Positions 23,862-31,977 of a stretch of DNA of 38,414 bases are shown here, piece by piece. The stretch is taken from contig JAFDVS010000052.1 in the NCBI GenBank assembly GCA_018268935.1, positions 31,090 to 69,503 on the forward strand. The letters run 5' to 3'. The number at the start of each line of letters is the position of its first letter. The first letter of the stretch is position 1. This DNA comes from Acidobacteriota bacterium. Lineage in GTDB: Bacteria; Acidobacteriota; Terriglobia; Bryobacterales; Bryobacteraceae. The notes under the pieces are model-generated. The model made no database searches. It was not told where the DNA came from and was given only the letters and a program-made list of their open reading frames with translations. A program made the translations under genes and the position numbers.

Positions 23862-26507
23862 ATGACGGGCTCCAGGCTGGGACAATACCAACTGCTCGAA
23901 AAAATCGGTGCGGGCGGCATGGGTGATGTGTACAAAGCGCGCGACACCCGCCTCAATCGCATCGTCGCCATCAAAGTCCTGCCCCCGCACAAAGTCGCCA
24001 ACGAAGATCGCAAACGGCGCTTCATTCAGGAGGCGCAGGCCGCATCCGCGCTGCAGCATCCGAACATAGTGGTCATCCACGACATTAACGCCGAAAACGG
24101 CGTGGATTACATGGCGATGGAATACATCGCCGGCAAGACGCTGGACGAACGGATTCCGCGCCAGGGCATGCGATTAGGCGAAGCGCTGAAGATTGCGATT
24201 CCCATCGCCGATGGGTTGGCCAAGGCGCACGCAGCGGGAATCATCCACCGCGACGTGAAGCCCGCGAACATCATCGTAGGCGATGACGGAATCGTAAAAA
24301 TACTCGACTTCGGCCTCGCCAAACTTACCGAGAATACTTCCGGCATTGAGGCCGATGCCACCCGCGCCGCATCGCCCCGCACCGAAGACGGAGCCATCCT
24401 CGGCACGGTGCAATACATGTCGCCGGAGCAGGCCGAATCGAAGAAGCTCGATGCGCGAAGCGACATCTTCAGCTTCGGCGTGATGCTGTATGAAATGCTC
24501 GCCGGGCGGCGTCCGTTCCAAGGCGACTCGCTGGCGGCGACCTTATCCGCCGTCCTCAAGGAAGAACCAAAGCCCATTGAAAACCTGCCGGCGGAAGTGG
24601 ACCGCATCCTCCGCCGCTGTCTCCGCAAGGACCCGGCCCGTCGTTTCCAAAGCATGGCGGATGTAAAGGTGGAATTGGAAGAAGTGCGCGAGGAGTCAGA
24701 ATCGGGGAGCCTGGAATCGCCGAAAGCCGCCGCCCCGCGCCGGAGCCTCGTGATCCCTGCCGCCGCCGTTGTAGGCATTGCGGCCGTGGCTGCGATCGTA
24801 TGGATGCTCACCCGTCCTGAGCCAGCCCCAGAACTGCGCCTGCGCCAATTGACTGCCGACAGCGGCCTCACCCGCTCTCCTGACATCTCGCGCGATGGGA
24901 AACTCGTCGTCTATTCCTCCGATCGCGCCGGCGAAGGAAACCTCGATATCTGGGTCCATCCGCTCACTGAGGGAGCACGGCCCATCCGCCTTACCAAGGA
25001 TCCCTCCGACGACCTCATGCCCCACTTCTCTCCCGATGGTGGCCAGATCGTATTCCGGTCCAATCGTGGCGACGGTGGCATCTACATCGTTCCGTCCCTG
25101 GGTGGGGAGGAGCGTCTGCTCGTTCATGGCGGATACGATCCACGCTTCTCGCCCGATGGGCAGTCGGTGGCCTACTCTACCAATGTCGGTGACCTGTCCG
25201 AGGCGAAGGTGTTTGTCATGCCGATCACGGGCGGCGCTCCCCGCCAAGTGGGTGCCGACATCGTCAGCGCCCTAGGTCCGCTCTGGTCGCCGGATGGAAC
25301 CAAGTTGTTGATCCGTGGATCCGACGGCGTGGGAGACCGGACCTCCCGCGAATATTGGCTGGCGCCGGTGTCCGGCGGCAAATCCGAACGCACCAACCTG
25401 CAGTCTTCTTTGACTGCCCAGAAGATCTCTGGGCAAGTATCGGATTGGCGCGGCAAGTCCCTTCTGCTCCGTTCGCGCTCCACCGTGCGGGAACTGGAGT
25501 GGGACCCCAACTCTGGAAGCCCACCGCAGTTGCGCAAGGTCACCTCTGTGACTGGGGACATGTTCGGTCTGCAGGGATCCCCCGGCAAATATGTCTTCGC
25601 CGCAGGCTCCTCCTCGGATCACCTCTGGTCACTACCGCTTGACCTCAACACAGGGAAAGTCACCGGCCCGCTGCAAGCCATCGCGCACGGCGGGGGCGGG
25701 CAGTTCCAACCCTCCTGTTCGGCAGACGGCCGTCTGCTTGCCTATACCCAGCTCAGCCCGCAAGGAGACGAACTGCGGTTGCGTGACATGTCTACTGGCC
25801 TGGATAAGGTTTTGTTGACACAGTTCGCGCGGCCAAAGGTTTCTCCCGACGGCACGAAGATAGCCTATGGCACAGCCGCCAACACAGGACTGGCCTACGG
25901 CATATTCCTCATGGAGACATCAGGAGGACAGTCCCGACGGCTGGTGAACTTTGAAAAAGGCGGACAAATCTACGGATGGACGGCGGACGGAAAGTCCCTC
26001 ATCTTCTACCGAACAGCGCCGATTCGATTCTTCAAAATGAACGTCGACACCGGTGAGGAACAGGAGATCCTCTCCCACCCTAAACTCGACTTGCATGGGG
26101 CGGAGCCTTCGCCCGACAACCGATGGTTGACCTTCCATCTGCCCTCGCTGCGCAACCAGCCAGTCAAGATCACACCAATACGCGATGGCCGCGGCGCCCC
26201 GGAATCCGAATGGATCACCATCGCCGAATACCCCGGCCGCAACACCCGCCCCTGGTGGTCTCCCGATGGCAATCTGCTCTACTTCCTCTCCATGAAAGAC
26301 GGCTACATGGATATCTGGGCGCACCGGCTCAATCCAGCAACCAAGCGCCCGGTTGGCGAGGCGTTTGCCATCGTCCATTTTCATGAGACTCGCAAGTCCC
26401 CCAACGCAACTGGGGCAGCTGCCTTCGGACCCGCCATCGGCAACAACCAGATCATCTTCTCCCTGATGGAACAATCGGCGAACGTCTGGATCGCCGAGGC
26501 CCAATAG
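23862..26507 (+). CDS. membrane Ser/Thr protein kinase with TolB/WD40-like propeller
   Basis: The protein has 881 residues. The kinase domain spans about 8-270: Gly-loop GAGGMGDVYKARD, Lys38 in VAIKVL, Glu57 in alpha-C, HRDVKPANI (Asp131), DFG at 149-151, GTVQYMSPEQ and DARSDIFSFGVMLYEMLAGRRPF. It is a complete Hanks-type (PknB-like) kinase. A transmembrane helix follows (LVIPAAAVVGIAAVAAIVWML, about 293-313), and then an extracytoplasmic PD40/TolB-like propeller with repeats such as SPDISRDGKLVVYSSDRAGE, FSPDGGQIVFRSNRGDGG and PWWSPDGNLLYFLSMKDGYM. The architecture suggests that an external ligand read by the propeller controls internal phosphorylation. In the kinase domain it is nearly identical in protein to the upstream paralogue, although the DNA differs at many third positions, which points to purifying selection. 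Confidence 0.93.
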   Translation: MTGSRLGQYQLLEKIGAGGMGDVYKARDTRLNRIVAIKVLPPHKVANEDRKRRFIQEAQAASALQHPNIVVIHDINAENGVDYMAMEYIAGKTLDERIPRQGMRLGEALKIAIPIADGLAKAHAAGIIHRDVKPANIIVGDDGIVKILDFGLAKLTENTSGIEADATRAASPRTEDGAILGTVQYMSPEQAESKKLDARSDIFSFGVMLYEMLAGRRPFQGDSLAATLSAVLKEEPKPIENLPAEVDRILRRCLRKDPARRFQSMADVKVELEEVREESESGSLESPKAAAPRRSLVIPAAAVVGIAAVAAIVWMLTRPEPAPELRLRQLTADSGLTRSPDISRDGKLVVYSSDRAGEGNLDIWVHPLTEGARPIRLTKDPSDDLMPHFSPDGGQIVFRSNRGDGGIYIVPSLGGEERLLVHGGYDPRFSPDGQSVAYSTNVGDLSEAKVFVMPITGGAPRQVGADIVSALGPLWSPDGTKLLIRGSDGVGDRTSREYWLAPVSGGKSERTNLQSSLTAQKISGQVSDWRGKSLLLRSRSTVRELEWDPNSGSPPQLRKVTSVTGDMFGLQGSPGKYVFAAGSSSDHLWSLPLDLNTGKVTGPLQAIAHGGGGQFQPSCSADGRLLAYTQLSPQGDELRLRDMSTGLDKVLLTQFARPKVSPDGTKIAYGTAANTGLAYGIFLMETSGGQSRRLVNFEKGGQIYGWTADGKSLIFYRTAPIRFFKMNVDTGEEQEILSHPKLDLHGAEPSPDNRWLTFHLPSLRNQPVKITPIRDGRGAPESEWITIAEYPGRNTRPWWSPDGNLLYFLSMKDGYMDIWAHRLNPATKRPVGEAFAIVHFHETRKSPNATGAAAFGPAIGNNQIIFSLMEQSANVWIAEAQ

Positions 26508-26621
26508 AAGCGCTGACTTCGTAGCTGCCGCGGGCAAATCCTCCTCTTGCCTCCGCATGAAGCGATTCCTCCCCGAACCTCGCTTACCTCAGTAGAATGC
26601 TGGCATCGCCTCCAGCGCGAA

Positions 26622-26630
26622 TGTTATTCT
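26622..26630 (+). promoter_or_regulatory. extended -10 promoter of the PAAR/effector operon
   Basis: TGT-TATTCT forms an extended -10. Transcription would start near 26637, just before the ribosome-binding site GGGAG at 26642-26646, which is six bases from the TTG start. This is the only credible promoter seen for the effector genes. Confidence 0.45.
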
Positions 26631-26652
26631 TAGCAAATCCTGGGAGATTTCT

Positions 26653-27363
26653 TTGCCCCCCGCGGCCAGAGTTACAGATAATGTCGCCCATCCGCTTCCG
26701 CCCGTGCTGAACCCCGGCCCGGGGAGTCCCAACGTATTGATCGGATATCTACCAGCCTGGCGTGGCGTGCCCGCGGCCGTGGCCAGCGTGCTGCAAGCCG
26801 CCAAAAAAATCTCCGACGCAGCTATCCAAGCCGCCGAAGCAGCCACCCTCGCCGCCGCCGGCACTCCCGGAGCACCCGCCGCCAAAGCCGCGGAAGAAAC
26901 GGCCAAATCGACTGCCGCCGCGTCCATGGGGAGCATGGTCACCAGCATGGCGGGCGGCGCCGATATCCACGCCTGCACTACTCCCCTTCCCGTGCCGCCA
27001 CATGGACCCGGCGTCGTCATCGACGGATCCCCCACTGTTCTCATCAACAACCTCCCCGCCTGCCGCCTCGGCGATACCATCCTCGAACCCGTCGGCCCCC
27101 CCAACAAAATCGTCAAAGGCGAGCCCACCGTCATCATCGGCCAAAGCGGCAGCGGCGCCGGCGGGTCGAGCAGCAGCGGGTCGGCAGGCACAGCCACAGC
27201 AACTCCTCCCGAAACAGCAGGCGAAGCAAAGTATCAACCGGCATCCGGCGGCCCGTTTGCGCCCGTGGTTCCATCCAGCAGCACACCGCCCGCCGGTTCC
27301 ACATTCAGCCAGCGGATGCAGGAGGCTCGAGAAACATGCTCGTGCTTCACTTGCCCGCCGTAA
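26653..27363 (+). CDS. PAAR-domain spike-tip protein
   Basis: The protein has 236 residues with a TTG start behind GGGAG. The beginning PPAARVTDNVAHP is canonical for PAAR proteins and fixes the start. Two PAAR-type halves are visible: residues 1-37 (GPGSPNVLIGYLPAWRG) and about 98-160 (ADIHACTTPLPVPPHGPG, GSPTVLINNLPACRLGD, GEPTVIIG). They are separated by an Ala-rich helical insert of about 60 residues (AAKKISDAAIQAAEAATLAA). The C-terminal tail is Gly/Ser/Pro-rich and ends in CSCFTCPP with three Cys. PAAR proteins cap the VgrG spike of type VI or related contractile systems and carry effectors. Here it heads a probable effector operon. No sheath or VgrG gene lies in the window, so the machine must be encoded elsewhere. 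Confidence 0.87.
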   Translation: MPPAARVTDNVAHPLPPVLNPGPGSPNVLIGYLPAWRGVPAAVASVLQAAKKISDAAIQAAEAATLAAAGTPGAPAAKAAEETAKSTAAASMGSMVTSMAGGADIHACTTPLPVPPHGPGVVIDGSPTVLINNLPACRLGDTILEPVGPPNKIVKGEPTVIIGQSGSGAGGSSSSGSAGTATATPPETAGEAKYQPASGGPFAPVVPSSSTPPAGSTFSQRMQEARETCSCFTCPP

Positions 27364-27369
27364 CCAAAC

Positions 27370-28269
27370 ATGATCGAGCAGAAACTACTACCGGCGCCAC
27401 AACTGGCCTCTCTAGCCAGTTCAGGGAGGCTGTTCGCCATCGTCGATGCCTGTGGCAATCCCGCCGTGCTGCCGCGCGTCAATGCCAATCCCGGCCAAGC
27501 CATCTGCCTCGCCGAAAGCCGCGTGCGCGAGCAGGCGCCCGATGCAGTCCCGTTCCTGTTCCGCGTGGACGCCGGCATCCTCGATTGGGTGAAAGGATTC
27601 TGGACCGAGCCCTGGGGCATTTTCGTCGCCACTGAAATCGACCCGATGAGCCTCTATTCCCATCTGGCGAATTTCCTTGTGGTGGAACTTCCCGGCAACA
27701 AGAAGCGCGCCTTCCGCTATTACGATCCGCGGCTGCTCAAGGCGTTCCTCCAGTCGTGCACCCCCGATCAACTGCGCACGTTCTTCGGGCCGATCCGGGG
27801 TTTTGGCGTGCCGTCCGGCGACGAAGTACAGTTTCTCGTCGAGGACACCCGCGCCACGGCCAACGCCGTTAGCAAACTGGCCACGCCATCGGGGCTCTTC
27901 CCCATCTTCGCGCCGCAAATCGAAAAACTGCAGAAAGCCACTGACGAAAATCTCCGCGGCATCGCCATCGAACACCTTCAATCCGAGCATCCGGCGCTGG
28001 TGAAGGATATTACTAAGGAAGCGCTGATTGCGCGAGTGGACGCCGCCATCGCCGCGGCGCGCAACTACAAACTCACGGAGCGCGGCACGATCCTGGCCTT
28101 CGTCACGCTTAGCTTCGACGCGGGAGCCAAGTTTCATTCGCATCCGAAAATCCAGCCGCTGCTTGCCGACATGGGCAAACCCGGCAAAGTCCGTATGCAA
28201 CTGGTGTTGACCCGAGTCCCCGACAACGTCTGGTCGCAGTTGCGCCTTGCAGCGGGAAGGGGGGCTTAG
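27370..28269 (+). CDS. DUF4123 effector adaptor/chaperone
   Basis: The protein has 299 residues. It matches DUF4123 in pattern: LFAIVDACGNPAVLPRV near the N-terminus, PFLFRV, WGIFVATEIDPMSLYSHLANF, then FRYYDPRLLKAFLQSCTPDQ and FFGPIRGFGVP. The last 120 residues are helical and contain no recognised domain. DUF4123 proteins (Tap/TEC) load a cognate effector onto VgrG or PAAR proteins. The gene sits six bases after the PAAR gene and six before the putative effector, exactly the expected order. Confidence 0.87.
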   Translation: MIEQKLLPAPQLASLASSGRLFAIVDACGNPAVLPRVNANPGQAICLAESRVREQAPDAVPFLFRVDAGILDWVKGFWTEPWGIFVATEIDPMSLYSHLANFLVVELPGNKKRAFRYYDPRLLKAFLQSCTPDQLRTFFGPIRGFGVPSGDEVQFLVEDTRATANAVSKLATPSGLFPIFAPQIEKLQKATDENLRGIAIEHLQSEHPALVKDITKEALIARVDAAIAAARNYKLTERGTILAFVTLSFDAGAKFHSHPKIQPLLADMGKPGKVRMQLVLTRVPDNVWSQLRLAAGRGA

Positions 28270-28275
28270 CGCACC

Positions 28276-29958
28276 ATGGACCCCTTTCAGGGCATTCAGG
28301 ACCAGGTGCTGCTGCAGCACCTCAGCAACCTGTTCATAGCCGATGTGAATGGCGGCCTCACTGCATCCCAGCAAAGCGAAGTGAATGGCGAGCGCGATGC
28401 CTCCGAACACATGAGCGGCAGGCAACCGTTGGGTCTCTGCCGCTGCGACATCCCGCCGCAACAATTGGCCCAGGCGCGTGGGCAGGCCCTGAATCAGCTC
28501 GAACCTTACTACCGCCAGATGGTCCCGCCCAACGTCTGCCTCCTGTGCCAGTATCAATCGCCCATGCAGGGCGAGTGGCGCATGGTGAAAGGATGGAGCG
28601 GCGGCGGCACGGGCATCGATCAGATCTGGGTCAAGCCCCCCAACTGGACCCCTGCCTCCGGCGAATGCCCGGAAGAAGTCCGCATCGTCGAAGCCAAGGG
28701 TGGCCCAGGCTCCGCCCTCTCCACCGACCCCACCTACATCGGCGACTACGGCCCCGACGGCTTTCCCCTCGAACAGGGCTGCATCCAAATGTCCCGCGAA
28801 TGGGTCTATGTCGCCTGCGACCGCCTCGCCAACACCGCCGAGCCCGATGCCGAGCTCTCTTACGTTGCCGCCATGGTCCGCAGCCGCCTCGCCGGCCAAA
28901 TCGGCTGCCCGCTGATCACCGGCATCGTTCTCAAGAATGGCAAGCCCATGACACAGGCGGAAATGCCCGCCGACTCCCAGGAGCATGCCGACAGCGGCGG
29001 AACATTCTCCTACGATCCCGTACTGCACACCGAGACCCTGCGCGAACAATTGCTCCGCCAACTGGGCGATCCTTCCACCCAGCCCCAGGACCTGGTCGAC
29101 TCCTGCCAGCAAGCCCTCGATGCCTTGGAGGAATCCAGCCAGAACAATGTGCGGTTCCAGACCTATCTAGCCGAGTTCAGCAACCTCGTGAACAACCTGG
29201 GACAGATCGCCGAAGGTCAGCAAAACTCCCCTCTCCTCAATCACGCCCTCAACATCCTCCAGGAGTTCAACAAACAGGTGGAACGGCGTCAGGCCCTGAT
29301 CGACCACAAGGTGGAGCAGTATCTCAAAACCTACGACCCCTTCAAGACTCTCCGGGATAACCCCAACTGGATGGCCAAGGCGCTTTCCGAGTGCGAGAAG
29401 GCCGCCAACACCCAGATCTACAGGAACCTCAACGAGGTCACCGGAGAGCTGATGGCCGCCAACTACATGATGCAGCGGCCCGGCTTTGTCATGCTCAAAG
29501 GCTGGAGTGGAGGCGGCACCGGCATCGATCAGGTGTGGCTCCGCTCTCCCGCCAATCCCGACGCCACGCTCGAGCAGTTGCTGCAGGCGCCGCCCGACGA
29601 TCTGGAAGTCATCATTGTCGAAGCCAAAGGCGGCAGCGCCAAACTGAACGACATGCCTGTTTACGTGGGCGCCGTCCTCCCCAACGGCCAACGTCTGGAC
29701 GGCGGTTGCCTCCAGATGGACCCCAACTGGGTGGGACTCCACGCGATCGGAATGGTGCAGGAAGCCCAGGACAATCCACTCAAAGCCGCCGCCGGACAAC
29801 TCATTCTCACCGGCATGCAAAGCGGCAAGCCCAAGGTCCGCGGCATCGGCATCTCCAACGGGGCGCCGATGAGCACCGAGGACTACGAGCACCTCGATGT
29901 CGCCAGCGCCTCCGATGTCGACGGGTTGCCAGAAAATGTGATCAAATACGGACCCTAA
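28276..29958 (+). CDS. putative effector with two PD-(D/E)XK-like nuclease cores
   Basis: The protein has 560 residues and no signal peptide. Two copies of one core are visible. Copy 1: KGWSGGGTGIDQIW (Asp115), RIVEAKGG (Glu139, Lys141), CIQMSREWVY (Gln171). Copy 2: KGWSGGGTGIDQVW (Asp418), IIVEAKGG (Glu449, Lys451), CLQMDPNWVG (Gln480), preceded by TGELMAANYM, which may supply the helix Glu. D...ExK...Q is the layout of restriction-endonuclease-fold toxins. A helical linker (about 260-375) joins the copies. Copy 1 is preceded by two Cys pairs (Cys55/57, Cys88/91), a possible metal site. Context (PAAR, DUF4123, Imm49-like) points to an injected DNase, though RNase activity is possible. The stop shares one base with the immunity gene start. 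Confidence 0.75.
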   Translation: MDPFQGIQDQVLLQHLSNLFIADVNGGLTASQQSEVNGERDASEHMSGRQPLGLCRCDIPPQQLAQARGQALNQLEPYYRQMVPPNVCLLCQYQSPMQGEWRMVKGWSGGGTGIDQIWVKPPNWTPASGECPEEVRIVEAKGGPGSALSTDPTYIGDYGPDGFPLEQGCIQMSREWVYVACDRLANTAEPDAELSYVAAMVRSRLAGQIGCPLITGIVLKNGKPMTQAEMPADSQEHADSGGTFSYDPVLHTETLREQLLRQLGDPSTQPQDLVDSCQQALDALEESSQNNVRFQTYLAEFSNLVNNLGQIAEGQQNSPLLNHALNILQEFNKQVERRQALIDHKVEQYLKTYDPFKTLRDNPNWMAKALSECEKAANTQIYRNLNEVTGELMAANYMMQRPGFVMLKGWSGGGTGIDQVWLRSPANPDATLEQLLQAPPDDLEVIIVEAKGGSAKLNDMPVYVGAVLPNGQRLDGGCLQMDPNWVGLHAIGMVQEAQDNPLKAAAGQLILTGMQSGKPKVRGIGISNGAPMSTEDYEHLDVASASDVDGLPENVIKYGP

Positions 29959-30785
29959 TGCACCGCCCACTGGAAGGACTGAACCAACTTACCGAAACGG
30001 ACCTCCGGCGCATGCTGGCCGACTATGATGCTCGCCTGGCCCGCAGCAGCGCCGCTGTAGCTGCCAATGCCACCCTCCGCTCGCGAGCCGAGTTCCTCGC
30101 CGACGCCGCCATTATCCGCCGTATGACGGCCTGCTGCCGCTACGCGCTCCAGGAGCACCTCGAGACCATTCCCACTCTGCTGTCGGAAGCGGTGGATTGT
30201 TACATGACGATGTTTTCGCTCCGCAACCTGTGGCAGGAAGCCGATCTGCGGGCTCAGAAGAAACCCATCGACGTCTCGTTCTTCTCCGCTGAGCGCATGT
30301 ACGCCGCCGTCATTGACTCGCTGATCCTGGGGAGGAAGAAAGTTCTGGAAAGGGTCGCCACCACTGACCACGCTATTTATTCCAACGTCCACCCTCCTGT
30401 CATCGGCGCCTATCACGCCACCATCGGTGGGCTGGTGGCATACGCCGCCGGTGATATCGCTTCAGCGAAGCGCCGCATCGGGCGACTGCTGACGCGGCCG
30501 GATTGGCAGGGGAATCTCACGACAGTGGTGGAGCGGCAGCGCCCGCTGCTCGAAGGAGTGCTGGCCGTGTGCGGTAATGACGGCGCGGGCGCAGCGGCAG
30601 CTTTAGAGCGACTGTTGGCCGTGCACCGGCGCCACGCCCAGGAAGGCTCCGGCGCGCGTCATCCCGCGACATTGCTGTGCGCCGAAGGCTTGGCGTTGGC
30701 CGCCATGTCGCGCCGCGCCGGCTTGCCCGTAACCGTCGCCAGCCCTTACCTACCCCTGGAACTCATCCCCGCCGAGGAGACCTGA
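29958..30785 (+). CDS. Imm49-like immunity protein
   Basis: The protein has 275 residues, all-helical in appearance, with no signal peptide. It starts at ATG 29958 inside the effector stop (TAATG), so it is translated together with the effector; the longer upstream frame lies inside the effector gene and is a shadow. The C-terminal pattern HPATLLCAEGLALAAMSRRAG followed by SPYLPLELI matches the Imm49 family, in which a helical bundle ends with a conserved 'LALA.a..G....v.S.YLP'. It would bind and silence the nuclease. The assignment rests on pattern memory and context; another helical immunity family is possible. Confidence 0.65.
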   Translation: MHRPLEGLNQLTETDLRRMLADYDARLARSSAAVAANATLRSRAEFLADAAIIRRMTACCRYALQEHLETIPTLLSEAVDCYMTMFSLRNLWQEADLRAQKKPIDVSFFSAERMYAAVIDSLILGRKKVLERVATTDHAIYSNVHPPVIGAYHATIGGLVAYAAGDIASAKRRIGRLLTRPDWQGNLTTVVERQRPLLEGVLAVCGNDGAGAAAALERLLAVHRRHAQEGSGARHPATLLCAEGLALAAMSRRAGLPVTVASPYLPLELIPAEET

Positions 30786-31234
30786 TGGCCCACTATCTGC
30801 ACTTTTTCCAATTGCCAGAGGGCGTCGCACCACCCCCTGGAACAGAGGCCACCAAGATCCCCAAGTGGATCCGCGCCAACGCCCGCCCGGTCGGTGAAAT
30901 GGAATTCGGAGCCGGCCGCGCCACCTTCGTTCTCGTCGCCCTCACCGAGGTATGCGGCGTCAACCTGGCCCCCTTGCAGGAAGGCCCCTGGCGGGAGTGG
31001 GAATCCGCTAATCTGGATCTCCCCTTCGGCGGTCTGCCCCGTTCCGAAGCCCTTGCCGCCATCGAAGGTCTCCGTGTCGTGGCCGCGTCTCCGGCCAAGC
31101 AAGCCCAATTGGCGCAAGCCGCCGTGAAATGGGGTTTGCGCGATGAGAAAATGCTGGATCGCTGCGCCAAACTGGCGAGTTTGCTGGAGACGTGCGTCGC
31201 AAATGGGGGAGAAGTGGTTTCTATGTACCGGTGA
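30785..31234 (+). CDS. small cytoplasmic protein of unknown function, possible second immunity factor
   Basis: The protein has 149 residues, starts at ATG 30785 sharing one base with the preceding stop (TGATG), and has GAGGAG six bases upstream. I do not recognise a family. Visible features: an N-terminal beta-like segment (AHYLHFFQLPEG), a central GEMEFGAGRATFVLVALTEVCGVNL, and a helical C-terminus (AKQAQLAQAAVKWGLRDEKMLDRCAKLASLLETC). It has no signal peptide or membrane segment. Its tight coupling to the effector/immunity pair suggests that it serves the same module, as a second immunity protein or a regulator. Confidence 0.75.
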   Translation: MAHYLHFFQLPEGVAPPPGTEATKIPKWIRANARPVGEMEFGAGRATFVLVALTEVCGVNLAPLQEGPWREWESANLDLPFGGLPRSEALAAIEGLRVVAASPAKQAQLAQAAVKWGLRDEKMLDRCAKLASLLETCVANGGEVVSMYR

Positions 31235-31269
31235 CCTTTCGGCTAAGCTAAGGATTGGGAGGATATGCA

Positions 31270-31512
31270 GTGAAGATCACCCTCAATGCCGAACAGGAGC
31301 GCCTGCTCGCGGAAGCGGTTTCCAACGGCGTTGCTTCCTCGCTGGAAGATGCGATCGACAAGGCTCTCCAATCCCTGCGAACCACTACCGCAACCGCCCA
31401 GGAGCCCAAAGCAACCAATCTCTCCGACCTGTTGATCCACTCACCGTTCTTCGGCGCGAAGTTGAACCTGGAGCGAAACCAGGATCCCCCGCGCGAAATT
31501 GACATCGAATGA
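31270..31512 (+). CDS. VapB-like antitoxin
   Basis: The protein has 80 residues from GTG 31270, which follows GGGAGG (31257-31262) at seven bases; an upstream TTG at 31255 would overlap that site. The N-terminal MKITLNAEQERLLAEAVSNG and following helices form a short DNA-binding or dimerisation part (ribbon-helix-helix-like). The C-terminal SPFFGAKLNLERNQDPPREI is the toxin-binding tail typical of VapB antitoxins. Four-base overlap (ATGA) with the toxin gene. Confidence 0.8.
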   Translation: MKITLNAEQERLLAEAVSNGVASSLEDAIDKALQSLRTTTATAQEPKATNLSDLLIHSPFFGAKLNLERNQDPPREIDIE

Positions 31513-31943
31513 ACGGCTTTCTGATCGACACGAATGTGTTGTCGGAGTACAACCTTCCAGGCCCGGACCCAGGAGTGAGAGCGTGGCTTGAGACCACCCA
31601 CCGATCGCTGCAATTCGTGAGTGTTCTCACCCTAGCTGAAATTCAGAAGGGTATCGCGTTGCTGGAACCGGGAAGGCGCCGCGCCAGCCTGGAGCAGTGG
31701 CTCCGGCACGACTTGGAAGAATGGTTCGCCGGCCGAATACTACCGGTAGACCGATTGGTGTCCGATCATTGGGCAATCCTCACCGCCAAACGCAGTATTG
31801 CAGGCAAGCCCTTGCCTGCGATTGACTCCCTGATAGCTGCCACGGCAATCGCCCACGGACTTGCAATCGTCACCAGAAACACGAAAGACTTCGAAGGAAT
31901 TGGGCTGTTAACCGTCAACCCCTGGGACTCGGTTTCACCGTAA
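31509..31943 (+). CDS. VapC PIN-domain toxin ribonuclease
   Basis: The protein has 144 residues. PIN-domain acidic residues are in place: Asp7 (LIDTNVLSE), Glu44 (LAEI), Asp106 (PAIDSLIAATA) and Asp127 (TRNTKDFEG). It should be an Mg-dependent endoribonuclease, held inactive by the upstream antitoxin. Length and motifs are complete, so the pair looks functional. It lies between the effector module and the NACHT gene. Confidence 0.9.
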   Translation: MNGFLIDTNVLSEYNLPGPDPGVRAWLETTHRSLQFVSVLTLAEIQKGIALLEPGRRRASLEQWLRHDLEEWFAGRILPVDRLVSDHWAILTAKRSIAGKPLPAIDSLIAATAIAHGLAIVTRNTKDFEGIGLLTVNPWDSVSP

Positions 31944-31961
31944 ATACTTGGCCCGCTGGGG

Positions 31962-31967
31962 TATAAT
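31962..31967 (+). promoter_or_regulatory. -10 box of the NACHT gene
   Basis: A perfect TATAAT, ten bases before ATG 31978. The transcript would start within a few bases of the ATG, so it is almost leaderless. This argues against the in-frame TTG at 31948 as the start. Confidence 0.55.
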
Positions 31968-31977
31968 TCGAGCTACC

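Noticed and set aside
27421..29112. 563-residue open frame on the minus strand
   Set aside because: It spans the DUF4123 and effector genes antisense, crosses their boundary, and has no recognisable motif. It is a GC-rich shadow frame.
29391..29957. Longer N-terminus for the immunity gene
   Set aside because: This part overlaps the effector in another frame and has shadow-like Arg/His-rich sequence; ATG 29958 couples to the effector stop.
31948..31977. TTG as start of the NACHT gene
   Set aside because: The TATAAT promoter box lies inside this extension, so the ATG at 31978 is preferred.
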